A DNA stretch of 64,000 nt, taken from assembly GCF_002917105.1 (NCBI RefSeq), contig NZ_PQFZ01000005.1:177834-241833 (forward strand), in the 5' to 3' direction. This stretch comes from Allobosea psychrotolerans (GTDB lineage Bacteria; Pseudomonadota; Alphaproteobacteria; Rhizobiales; Beijerinckiaceae). Positions 35,352 to 43,640 of the stretch are shown in pieces. The translations under genes were made by a program, and so were the position numbers. Position 1 is the first letter of the stretch; each line of letters begins with the position of its first letter. The notes beneath the pieces are model-generated. The model was not told the origin of the DNA. It made no database searches and saw only the letters and a program-made list of their open reading frames with translations.

Positions 35352-35936
35352 TCAGCCCAATCCCTCCTCAGCGAGCGCCCGGATGACGGAAGGCCTCACC
35401 TTCATACGATCGAAGTAGTTCCCCAGATTTTCCGGCAGCTCGATGCCGCTTCTCGGCGCAGCCATCAAGGCCCAGAAGAGGTAGCAATCAGCAATCGTGA
35501 CCTCGTCGCTCAACAGGAACGACTGGTCGCCCATCTGGCCGGAGAGGATGGCGAAGGCCTTTCTAAGCTTTTCGCGGGCACGCACTTTCTCCGGCTCCGG
35601 GTAGTCCCTGAAGAACGGGTTATAGTTTCCATGGATTTCGGAGGACATGAAGGCGAGCGCTTCCAGCGTCCTCCACCTGAGGAGGCCGTCCTTGGGCAGG
35701 AGCTTGCCACTCCGTTCCGCAATGTAAGTCAGGATTGTCTGATTCTCGGTGAGGATTGTTCCGTCGTCCATCTCAAGTGTCGGGATGTAGCCCTTCGGAT
35801 TGATCGACAGAAAATCGCGGCCGTCTTCTGTCTTTTTCTCGTGGTCGATGCTGAGGAGCTTGTAGGAAAGCCCGGCCTCGACGAGCGCGATGTGGTCGGC
35901 AAGGCTGCAGGCTGCGGGGTAATAGAAGAGGTTCAT
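35352..35936 (-). CDS. glutathione S-transferase family protein
   Basis: A 194-residue GST. The thioredoxin-fold N-terminus MNLFYYPAACSLADHIALVEAGL has a Cys/Ser near the beta-class active site. It continues with NPKGYIPTLEMDDGTILTENQTILTYIAE (cis-Pro and the Glu-Asn/Ser glutathione-gamma-Glu site), and the helical C-terminal domain contains DEVTIADCYLFWAL. Probably acts in glutathione-dependent detoxification or reduction. It is divergent from an HxlR regulator across 126 bases. Confidence 0.9.
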   Translation of the reverse strand: MNLFYYPAACSLADHIALVEAGLSYKLLSIDHEKKTEDGRDFLSINPKGYIPTLEMDDGTILTENQTILTYIAERSGKLLPKDGLLRWRTLEALAFMSSEIHGNYNPFFRDYPEPEKVRAREKLRKAFAILSGQMGDQSFLLSDEVTIADCYLFWALMAAPRSGIELPENLGNYFDRMKVRPSVIRALAEEGLG

Positions 35937-36062
35937 GGTGATCTCCGTGTGCTAGACCTTGCTCGACATCTCCAGCTCGGAAGCAAGGTCAGCAATGTTG
36001 ACCACGGCCATTTATGAGACCAAAAAATTGCCGTCAAAGGCATATTTTCAGGAGTTGGTCAG

Positions 36063-36431
36063 ATGGATATGACTGACAAACCGGCAGGAACCGACTGCCG
36101 TGGTGTAAGCGAGATCCTCAGCCGCGTCGGCGATAAGTGGACGATCCAGGTGGTCATCGCACTTCGCTTGGGTTCGCTGCGTTTCAACGGAATCAAGCGG
36201 GAGGTGGGCGGCATATCGCAGCAGATGTTGACGAGGACGCTTAAGACACTGGAACGCGACGGCATGGTCGAACGTACCGTTCGCCACACCACCCCCCCGC
36301 AGGTCGAATACACATTGGCCCCGCTCGGACATTCCCTATCCGAAACCGTGCGGCATCTCGCCGATTGGGCGGCAGCTCATCAAGGAAGAATCAAGGAGCA
36401 CCGCAGCCAGTACGACGCTCGTCAGCATTGA
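36063..36431 (+). CDS. HxlR-family transcriptional regulator
   Basis: A 122-residue winged-helix regulator with the HxlR core CRGVSEILSRVGDKWTIQVVIALRLGSLRFNGIKREVGGISQQMLTRTLKTLERDGMV and the wing TTPPQVEYTLAPLG. Cys17 in TDCRGV could be a redox or electrophile sensor as in HypR/QorR-type members. It probably controls the divergent GST gene. Confidence 0.9.
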   Translation: MDMTDKPAGTDCRGVSEILSRVGDKWTIQVVIALRLGSLRFNGIKREVGGISQQMLTRTLKTLERDGMVERTVRHTTPPQVEYTLAPLGHSLSETVRHLADWAAAHQGRIKEHRSQYDARQH

Positions 36432-36510
36432 TCGATCCGCGATCCCGATGATTGCAGGCGATTGAGAAGCGGAGATGATTGAGAAGTCCGCTTTGGGCCA
36501 GACTCGGCCG

Positions 36511-36969
36511 TCAACGGCTCGCATTCCCTGAGCGCGCATCCCTGGGACATGACGCGCCCTCTTGTCGCAGAAGACGATCAACGCCCCAGCCCAGCCCGAT
36601 CCCCGCCCCATAGGCCACGAGATTCCATGGCGAGAAGACGCGCCCGAGCAAGAGCGCGCCTGGCGTCGTCAGCCTGAAGGCGTCGAGCCAGGGCGTGTGC
36701 CAGAGGCGAAACAGCTCGACACTGAGCGCGATCAAGGCGGCAAGAGCTGCCAACTGCGCAGCCGGTCGTCGCACGGCGATGACGGCCAGCAGCGCATAGA
36801 CCATCGTGCCCCAGAGCAGCGAGCCGCCATATTTCACGACGCCGAAGGGCAGGCCGAGACCGGGGCCGAAGCGCCGCAGCAGCAGGCCCAAGAGGATGAT
36901 CGCGAGGCAGAAGACGATCATGACCCTGCGTGAGCGCGGGCTCGTTTCTGGCGAGCTCGGTTCAGCCAT
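36511..36969 (-). CDS. DUF2809 family membrane protein
   Basis: A 152-residue protein with four hydrophobic helices. The block YGGSLLWGTMVYALLAVI, LSVELFRLWHTPWLDAFRLTTPGALLLGRVFSPWNLVAY is the DUF2809 pattern. The function is unknown. Its start overlaps the histidine kinase stop by 8 bases, making it the last gene of the two-component operon. Confidence 0.85.
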   Translation of the reverse strand: MAEPSSPETSPRSRRVMIVFCLAIILLGLLLRRFGPGLGLPFGVVKYGGSLLWGTMVYALLAVIAVRRPAAQLAALAALIALSVELFRLWHTPWLDAFRLTTPGALLLGRVFSPWNLVAYGAGIGLGWGVDRLLRQEGASCPRDARSGNASR

Positions 36970-38584
36970 GAATCTCGCCTTCGACGGCGCGCTGAAAGGC
37001 TAGTTTGAAGGCCGCACCGGCCTCGGGGTCGAGAAGTTCGATCGAGCCGCTGTGCGCGTCGAGCATCGCGCGAACGATGGCAAGGCCCATGCCGGTTCCG
37101 CCGCTGTCGCGGCGCGTGGTGAAGAAGCTGTCGAAGATCCGCGCCCGATTGTTCGGGGAGACGCCGCTGCCATTGTCGGAGATGGTGAGGTGGAGCCGGT
37201 CGGCTTCAACTGCAGCGACGATGGCGAGCTCGGTCGCGCCATGGCGCAGCGCATTGTCGGCGAGATGGGACAGGATGATGCGCAGATTCTCGGCGGAGAT
37301 GCGGATCAAGCCATCGAGGTCGCCCTCCGCGCGGATGGCGAGCTCGGGAACATCCCGCTGGAGCGTGGCGATGGCGGGCGAGAGGCTGGTCGCGCCCCCG
37401 GTCGGGGTGCTTTCGGCGCGGGCCAACTCGCGCAGGCGGTTGGTGATCGCGGTCAGGCGATGCGTGTCGGTGATGATGTTGCCGAGGAAGCGGCGGCGTT
37501 CTTCGTCGCTCATCGCGCGGCCCTCGCCGGCGATATCGTCGCGCAGCAATTCGGCCGCGCCCTCGATCGACGTCAGGGGCGATTTCAGCTCATGCGAGAC
37601 ATGCGCCGCGAAGGTCGCGATGAAGTCGGAGCGGTTGTTCAGGTTGCCGGCCATGTCGAGAAAGCTCTGCGACAGCTTGGCGAACTCGGCGGTGCCGTGA
37701 TTGCGCAAGGGACGCATGGCGGCGCGGTCGCCATGGCCGATCGCGACCGTCCGGGCGATCAGTTCATGCACCGGGCGGGTGATGGTGCGGTGAAAGGCAA
37801 GGCCGATCAGCAGGGTCAGCGCGGCGACGGAGAGGCCGGCGAGCACGACCTTGCCGCGCTCCTCATAGAGATGGCGGAAGACGTTGCTGGGCGTGCGCGA
37901 GGCGTAGAGCACGCCAGCGACGTGGCCGCGCAGGATGATCGGCGTCGCCGCGAAGATGCGGATGCTGGTGCCACGGCTGAGCGAGTAGAGCGGCGGCGGC
38001 GCATTCTTCGAGACACGCTGGCGCAGCGTCGTGGTGAAGCGGCCGCTTAGCGCAGTCGCAACCTCCTCGACATGGGCCAGCGACAGGCCGGTCTCCTCGC
38101 GCCCGGCGATGACCACCCCCTGCGGATCGAGCAGGCGAAAGCCCGCCAGCGTGACGCGCTGCGTTTCCGCAAGCAGCGGCGACAAGCGCTCACCCGCGGC
38201 CCGGAAGGCCGCGCTGGCGGGCGCGGGCGCGGGCTGCGCCTCAGGCCTGCGGCCGAGCATGCCGTCACGCGTCAGGTCGAGCCTGGGCAGGATCGGCCTG
38301 AACGGCTCGTCTGATGCCGGCTCGGCTGGAGCCTGCGCCCCCAGCACGGCCTCAGTGGGCAGGTTGCTCTCGAAATCCTGCCGGATCACGGCGGCCAGAA
38401 CCACGCTTTGCGCGATCAGCTCGGCCTCGGTCTGATGAACCAGCTGGTTCTCATAGATCCGGAAGAAGAACAGGCCGATGAATGGCAGCGCCAGCACCGC
38501 CGTCAGCATCAGGAAGACGATGAGGCTGAGATTGGGCCGCCATTTCGCGGCGACCCGGGCCGCAGGCGTGGCCGGCGTCTTCAC
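36962..38584 (-). CDS. two-component sensor histidine kinase
   Basis: A 540-residue kinase. TM1 is near residues 20-42, a ~190-residue periplasmic sensor follows, TM2 (VVLAGLSVAALTLLIGLAF) and a HAMP-like linker precede the HisKA box AAHVSHELKSPLTSIEGA (phospho-His 331) and the ATPase boxes (N-box LADNALRHG, G1 SDNGSGVS, G2 GGTGMGLAIVRAM). GTG 38584 overlaps the response regulator stop (GTGA) and has GAGGCGGGG upstream. The signal is unknown. Confidence 0.92.
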   Translation of the reverse strand: MKTPATPAARVAAKWRPNLSLIVFLMLTAVLALPFIGLFFFRIYENQLVHQTEAELIAQSVVLAAVIRQDFESNLPTEAVLGAQAPAEPASDEPFRPILPRLDLTRDGMLGRRPEAQPAPAPASAAFRAAGERLSPLLAETQRVTLAGFRLLDPQGVVIAGREETGLSLAHVEEVATALSGRFTTTLRQRVSKNAPPPLYSLSRGTSIRIFAATPIILRGHVAGVLYASRTPSNVFRHLYEERGKVVLAGLSVAALTLLIGLAFHRTITRPVHELIARTVAIGHGDRAAMRPLRNHGTAEFAKLSQSFLDMAGNLNNRSDFIATFAAHVSHELKSPLTSIEGAAELLRDDIAGEGRAMSDEERRRFLGNIITDTHRLTAITNRLRELARAESTPTGGATSLSPAIATLQRDVPELAIRAEGDLDGLIRISAENLRIILSHLADNALRHGATELAIVAAVEADRLHLTISDNGSGVSPNNRARIFDSFFTTRRDSGGTGMGLAIVRAMLDAHSGSIELLDPEAGAAFKLAFQRAVEGEIHG

Positions 38585-39285
38585 GGCCCCGCCTCGCAGC
38601 GCCCGAGCCGGAAGCCGACCCCGTGCACGGTCTCGATGGCGCTGTCGCAACCCAGGGCTGCGAGCTTGGCGCGGATGTTGCGGATATGGCTGTCGATCGT
38701 CCGGTCGGCGACATGGACGGCCCCGGCATAGGCGCTTTCCAGGATCTGCTCGCGGCTGAAGACCTGGCGGGGACGCGCGGCAAAGGCCTTCAGGATCGCG
38801 AACTCGATGCCGGTCAGCGCCAGGGCCTTGCCGGCGAAGCTTGCCAGATGGGCTTCCGGGTCAAGCTGCAGCGCGCCGCGCGACAGCGGCTCGGCTGGCG
38901 CCGCAGCGACGGCCCTGCCAGGACGCGTGCGTTTCAGGATCACGCTGACGCGCGCCACCAGCTCGCGCGGGCTGAACGGCTTGGTGACATAGTCGTCGCC
39001 ACCGATTTCGAGACCCAGGACCCGGTCGATCTCCTCGTCCCGCGCCGACAAGAACAGGATCGGCGCGTCCGAGGATTTGCGCAATTGCCGGCAGACCTCG
39101 AGCCCGTCCATCTCCGGCATGCCGATATCGAGGATGACGAGGTCGGCGGGCTGGCGCCTGAAGCTCTCCAGCGCCTGCACGCCATCGCGTGCGATCACTG
39201 TTGCCATGCCGGCCTTCTCGAGCGCGAAACAGATGACCTCGCGGATATGGCTGTCGTCATCGACCACGAGTATGCGGGGCGCCAT
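38581..39285 (-). CDS. OmpR-family response regulator
   Basis: A 234-residue regulator. The receiver domain has acidic residues in RILVVDDDSHI, phospho-acceptor Asp53 in VILDIGMPEMDG and a switch Lys in DDYVTKPFSPREL. The C-terminal winged helix (LTGIEFAILKAFAARPRQVFSREQILESAY...DRTIDSHIRNIRAKL) is canonical. It is first in the operon regulator-kinase-DUF2809. Confidence 0.94.
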   Translation of the reverse strand: MAPRILVVDDDSHIREVICFALEKAGMATVIARDGVQALESFRRQPADLVILDIGMPEMDGLEVCRQLRKSSDAPILFLSARDEEIDRVLGLEIGGDDYVTKPFSPRELVARVSVILKRTRPGRAVAAAPAEPLSRGALQLDPEAHLASFAGKALALTGIEFAILKAFAARPRQVFSREQILESAYAGAVHVADRTIDSHIRNIRAKLAALGCDSAIETVHGVGFRLGRCEAGP

Positions 39286-39298
39286 TGTCGCGTGCCTG

Positions 39299-40930
39299 TC
39301 ACTGGCCGGGCGTGGCCGGGCTGCTCTTGCCCCTGAAAGGGGCCGTGGGTGTGTTAGCCAAGTATCGCGACAGGCGCCATGCGCGAAAGCCCCAGGCCCG
39401 CCAATCCGCTTGTTCTGCGCGATGCTTGTTCGCCTTGTAGTCGCGAGTAATCGGGAGGGTGCTCACATCCCTGCTCCAGGACGAGCCTGGAAGGGCACGC
39501 TCGACTGCCGCGATGCGCGGCGCGTAGCGGTCGAGCGCGGGGATGGCCTGGGGACCAAGCGATGTCAGATAGGAGACGTCGAGACGCGGGCCGGTGCCGC
39601 GCAATTCCTGGGAATGGCGGAAATTGTAGTTCGCGATCACGGCGGGCGTATTGACGAAGCAGAAGCCGTAGAGGGTCAGCGCCAGCGCGGCGGCGTTGGC
39701 CGAGACGAGCCAGTTCGTCGATTTGCGGCCGCTGATCTGGATGACGATCAAGACCAGGCCGATGGCGACGAGCAGCATCCAGATGAAGGCGACAAGACGC
39801 AGCCAGGTCAGCGAATAGGCGGCGACATAGAGGTCGAGACGCAGCAGCGACGAGACCATCAGCATGATGTTCTGGCCGACCCAGGCGAGCACCAGCGGCC
39901 GGATCGCTGCTTTGCGCGCGGCCGGGCCGGCCGGGCGCATCGCGATCATCACGAAAACGGCCGCCAGCAGCGCGGTGACAACGAGCGGATAGGCGCCGCG
40001 ATGGGCATAAGTCGCATAGCTCATGCCGTCGGGCAGCGCGACGCCGCCCCAGAGATAGGCGATGTCGAGGCCCGTCTGCACCGCAAACAGCGCGTTGAAC
40101 AGGACCAGCGACCGCAGGATCGCCGCGTCGCCGAACAGCCCGTAGGGATCGAAGGTGATCGCCTTGGCCGCAGGCGCCGCCAGCTCTTGTGCTGCCAACT
40201 CTTGCGCCGCCAGTTTTTGCGCGTTGCGCTTGCGGGCCGCCCGGACATGCAGCATCGGCCAGACCAGGCACAGGATCAGGAGCCAGAACAGCATGCGCCA
40301 TGGCGAGAGCAGGTCGAGGAGCAGCCGCAGGTCGATCCGCCTCAGCCAGCTTTCCAGCAGCGGATTGGCGGAGGCAAACAGCGTCGCGAAGACGCTGAGG
40401 AAGGCGAGCGGAATGATCCAGCTCGTCACCCAGCCGAACCCGCCCGGAACTCTCCTGCGCAGCCCCGAGAGGCGGCTGACGCGCCCGATATCGCCGAGCA
40501 GCCTGAAGGCGCCGGCAAGCAGCATCCGCCTCGCCTCCCGCATCTGCTCCTGCCAGCGGGCCTGCCGCTGCTGGCTGATCATCACGGCAAAGACCGCTGT
40601 CGAGAGGATCGCCAGCACTGAGGAGAGCAGATTGGCCTCCTCGACGATGGCGAGAAGCCCTGCCCCCAGCAGCAGCAGCGCCAACGCGCGGCTGCGGCCG
40701 CTGGCCCGGACCGGGTTCGCCCAGAGCGAGGCCGCCGCCAGCGTCGCGAGGAAATAGGCGAGCGAGATGCCGAGCGCATGGCCGTAGAACAGGAGATCGG
40801 CCAGGAGCACGAGGCCGGCGGCGAGCCCGAGCCGGGCCTGCAGCCAGCGCCTTGGCCGGGCTGTCGGCGGGCGCTCTATCACCTCTGCCGGGATCGGGAT
40901 GGAGTTTGCGGTCGGGACGGAGCTGGGCAT
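39299..40930 (-). CDS. DUF4173/DUF4153-type polytopic membrane protein
   Basis: A 543-residue protein with about 12 hydrophobic segments. Features typical of the DUF4173 type are the TYAHRGAYPLVVTALLAAVFVMIAM and LVLAWVGQNIMLMVSSLLRLDLYVAAYSLTWLRLVAFIWM blocks. A cytoplasmic loop has an imperfect repeat (LAAQELAAQELAAP). It sits 13 bases downstream of nothing on its own strand and just upstream of the response regulator gene, so it could head that operon. The function is unknown. Start ATG 40930 is chosen over an upstream in-frame reading. Confidence 0.8.
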   Translation of the reverse strand: MPSSVPTANSIPIPAEVIERPPTARPRRWLQARLGLAAGLVLLADLLFYGHALGISLAYFLATLAAASLWANPVRASGRSRALALLLLGAGLLAIVEEANLLSSVLAILSTAVFAVMISQQRQARWQEQMREARRMLLAGAFRLLGDIGRVSRLSGLRRRVPGGFGWVTSWIIPLAFLSVFATLFASANPLLESWLRRIDLRLLLDLLSPWRMLFWLLILCLVWPMLHVRAARKRNAQKLAAQELAAQELAAPAAKAITFDPYGLFGDAAILRSLVLFNALFAVQTGLDIAYLWGGVALPDGMSYATYAHRGAYPLVVTALLAAVFVMIAMRPAGPAARKAAIRPLVLAWVGQNIMLMVSSLLRLDLYVAAYSLTWLRLVAFIWMLLVAIGLVLIVIQISGRKSTNWLVSANAAALALTLYGFCFVNTPAVIANYNFRHSQELRGTGPRLDVSYLTSLGPQAIPALDRYAPRIAAVERALPGSSWSRDVSTLPITRDYKANKHRAEQADWRAWGFRAWRLSRYLANTPTAPFRGKSSPATPGQ

Positions 40931-41299
40931 GGGTCTGGGGTCTCGCTGAGAGCGGGTTGCAGCGCGCGGGAGCCGCGCGGCGGCGCGGAAAAAACGGACA
41001 TGGCGGTCTCGGCAGGGAGCGCGCTCGCCACAAGCCACCAGCCATCCCGGGTGAGACGCCGGGGCAAGGTTGGTGTGAAAGCGCGGGGAGCTATGATCTC
41101 TGCCATGCCGCAGTCATGCGCCCGTCGCTTGCAGCGCCGGCCGGGGGATCGATCAGGATTTCAGGATTGTCGTGCAGATTTCGTGCAGCGCCGCGCGGTC
41201 TAAGCCGTTGCGCGCGCGTTCGCTCCCGGTGCGTCAACCCGGGAGGGCTCGTGCAGGCATGCGCGCATGAAAACCAGGGCCTGCTCCCCTTCGGACAGG
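40931..41299. other. intergenic, no gene seen
   Basis: About 370 bases between the DUF4173 gene start and the asparaginase stop. Small overlapping open frames on both strands have shadow-like composition and no ribosome sites. It should contain the promoter of the DUF4173 gene and the end of the amino-acid operon. Nothing else is recognisable. Confidence 0.4.
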
Positions 41300-42298
41300 T
41301 CAGTAACGCCGGAACATCCCCTCGATCTCCTTGACGTCATCCGACCGCGTCAGTGCGAGCGCCAGCAGGATGCGCGCCTTCTGCGGGTTCAGGTCATCGG
41401 CGCTGAGGAAACCGCTTTTTGCAAGCCCGCTGGTCTCGGGGACGCGCCCGGTCCCTGCGCGCGTCGACTGGACAACGATGATGCCATTCGCAGCAGCCTC
41501 GCGCAGCGCTGCCTTCTCCTCCTGAGTGGTTGCTCCGGGAGCGAACCCCGCCGAGACGATGCCCCTGGCTCCGGCCCCGATCGCGGCACGGGCCAGCACA
41601 TCGTCCCCGCCGACATAGGCATAGAGGATGTCGACGCGCGGCAAGGCCTCGATCTGCTCGATCGCGAACTCCGTATCGGGCGCATGCGCGCGCAACGGGC
41701 GGCGATAGAACGCGATCCGGTCCGAATCGACCTGCCCCAGAAGCCCATGGACGGGGGACTGGAAGGCCTGCACGCGGGAGCTGGAGCATTTCGTCACGTC
41801 CCTGGCGGCATGAATCTCGTCGTTCAGGACGACGAGCACGCCAAGACCGACAGCCTCCGGGCAGGCCGCGACGCGGATGCCGTTTCGCAGGTTCAGCGCG
41901 CCATCGCTCGACAGGCCGTTCGATGGGCGCATCGACCCGACCAGGACAACCGGGATCGTCACCGTGACGGTGAGATTGAGAAAATACGCTGTCTCTTCCA
42001 GGGTCGAGGTGCCGTGCGTGATGACGATCCCCGACAGCTCCGGATCATCCGCGACCAGCTTGGCGCAGAGCCGGGCAAGCTCGCGCCATTCCTTAAAGCC
42101 GATGCGCGTGCTCGGCACGGCGCTGAACGGAACCGCATAACAGACAGGGTCGCCGTCCCGGCGGGGCAAGGCTTCCAGCAATTGCCCGGCATCGAGGATG
42201 ACGCCGTTGGCATCGTAATCATGGAGATCGAAGACATCCCGTCCGACCGCACCGATCGTGCCGCCCGTGCCGATAACCGCGACCCGCCCCCTGCCCAT
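41300..42298 (-). CDS. L-asparaginase family (type II-like) amidohydrolase
   Basis: A 332-residue asparaginase/glutaminase-fold enzyme. The first catalytic motif GTGGTIGA (Thr14) lies at the N-terminus and the second, IVITHGTSTLEETAYFL (Thr-His-Gly-Thr), near residue 90. SMRPSNGLSSDGALNLRNG is the usual following block. No signal peptide, so cytoplasmic. ATG 42298 has GGGA upstream; an alternative ATG at 42331 would overlap the upstream gene. It ends the amino-acid uptake operon and could hydrolyse Asn, Gln or another amide. Confidence 0.92.
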   Translation of the reverse strand: MGRGRVAVIGTGGTIGAVGRDVFDLHDYDANGVILDAGQLLEALPRRDGDPVCYAVPFSAVPSTRIGFKEWRELARLCAKLVADDPELSGIVITHGTSTLEETAYFLNLTVTVTIPVVLVGSMRPSNGLSSDGALNLRNGIRVAACPEAVGLGVLVVLNDEIHAARDVTKCSSSRVQAFQSPVHGLLGQVDSDRIAFYRRPLRAHAPDTEFAIEQIEALPRVDILYAYVGGDDVLARAAIGAGARGIVSAGFAPGATTQEEKAALREAAANGIIVVQSTRAGTGRVPETSGLAKSGFLSADDLNPQKARILLALALTRSDDVKEIEGMFRRY

Positions 42299-42320
42299 GC
42301 GCTTGTCCCATTCCGCTAGA

Positions 42321-43490
42321 TCAGGCCACATCCCGTGCCCGCGGCAGCATATCGCGGCGCTCCGTGAGAATCTGGGCGAAACGATCGACATCCCCGGCAT
42401 TATTGAACAGGCCGAACGAGACGCGGATGCCGTCGCGTTCCGGCGAGACGCGCACCTGCCGGCTGGCGAGGTAGTCGGCCCAGTCCTGCGCCGGCAGGTC
42501 GAGCACATAGATATGGGGCGAGCGGTCGGCGCGGGCGCGCGGGCCCACCAGCCGGATTCCAAGCGCGTCGATATGCTCGATCAGGCGGTCGCCGAGATCC
42601 TGGAGATGGGCCTCGATCGCGGCGACGCCGACGCTTTCGATCAGGCTCAGCGCGGCGTCGAGCGCGTGGATATCGGGCAAATTGACATTGCCGATCTCGA
42701 ACCGGCCGGCACCCGGCTTCAGCGCCATATTGTCGGCGCGCGCGATATAATCGCCCGGCGGATCGGCGAGGCTCGACATCGCCATATAGGCCGGCTGCAA
42801 TTCAACGAGGTCCTGCCGGCAATAGAGGATGCCGAGGCCCTGGGGAACGAGCAGCCCCTTATGGCAGCCCGAGCCGATCAGGCTCGCCCCGCTCGCCTTG
42901 ACGTCGAGCGGCACGACCCCCGTCGACTGCATCGCATCGACGACGAAATACAGGCCCCTCTCCGCGCAAAGCGCGCCGATCGAGGCCAGGTCGAAGCGGT
43001 GTCCGGCATGGAAGGTGACATGGGAGAGCGAGATCGCCCGGGTCCGGCCATCGATATGGGGGGCGAACATCTCGGCCCGTGCCGTCGCGCCCGAGATCGG
43101 CACGAAGCGCACCTCGACGCCCCGCCGCCGCAGATTGAGGAAGGCATAGGCATTGTTGGGATGGTCGCCCTCGACAAGCAGCACATTGTCTCCCGCCGTC
43201 AACGGCAGGGCGTTGGCGGCGATGTTCATGCCCTCCGAGGTGTTCTTGGTGAAGGCGATTTCGGAAGGCTGCGCGTTGAGGAGCTTCGCCACCCGGGCAC
43301 GAACCTGTTCGACCCGGTCGAGCCAGACGGGCTTGGGCCCGGCGGTTTCGCTGCCTTCGCGGTAGAAGCGCATGAGCGCGTCGCGGACGCTGGTGGCGAG
43401 CGGCGTCTGATGGGCGGAATCGAGATAGAGCAGGCGCTCGGTCACCGAAAACTGGCGACGGATCGCGGCGACGTCGTAATGGCGGGTCAT
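42321..43490 (-). CDS. class V PLP aminotransferase / desulfurase-like enzyme
   Basis: A 389-residue fold-type I PLP enzyme of class V. It has RLLYLDSAHQTPL, the SxGMN segment IAFTKNTSEGMNIAANALPL, YFVVDAMQSTGVVPLDV (PLP-pyridine Asp), the Schiff-base Lys211 in SGCHKGLL, and RVSFGLFNNAGDVDR at the end. The group includes cysteine desulfurases, isopenicillin-N-epimerase-like and kynureninase-like proteins; the exact reaction is not fixed by sequence. ATG 43490 with GGAG seven bases upstream. It lies between the asparaginase and SHMT-like genes. Confidence 0.88.
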   Translation of the reverse strand: MTRHYDVAAIRRQFSVTERLLYLDSAHQTPLATSVRDALMRFYREGSETAGPKPVWLDRVEQVRARVAKLLNAQPSEIAFTKNTSEGMNIAANALPLTAGDNVLLVEGDHPNNAYAFLNLRRRGVEVRFVPISGATARAEMFAPHIDGRTRAISLSHVTFHAGHRFDLASIGALCAERGLYFVVDAMQSTGVVPLDVKASGASLIGSGCHKGLLVPQGLGILYCRQDLVELQPAYMAMSSLADPPGDYIARADNMALKPGAGRFEIGNVNLPDIHALDAALSLIESVGVAAIEAHLQDLGDRLIEHIDALGIRLVGPRARADRSPHIYVLDLPAQDWADYLASRQVRVSPERDGIRVSFGLFNNAGDVDRFAQILTERRDMLPRARDVA

Positions 43491-43560
43491 GATCGGCTCC
43501 GGCAATCGGCGGCAAAGGCTGCGGGCGGCAAGGTCGGTCGAACAGTCGAAGGGCGAGCCG

Positions 43561-43612
43561 GCCGGCGCTCGTGAAGGCTGCCGCCGGGGCTCTCCTTCAC
43601 GCTCGCGCCGGC
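43561..43612 (-). terminator. large intra-operon hairpin
   Basis: GCCGGCGCTCGTGAAGG pairs with CCTTCACGCTCGCGCCGGC, a ~17-bp stem with a 2-base bulge, between the SHMT-like gene and the aminotransferase gene. No T-run follows, so it may be a processing or partial attenuation site and not a strong terminator. Confidence 0.4.
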
Positions 43613-43640
43613 GGCACGGCGCCTCAGTCGAGGCGGCATC

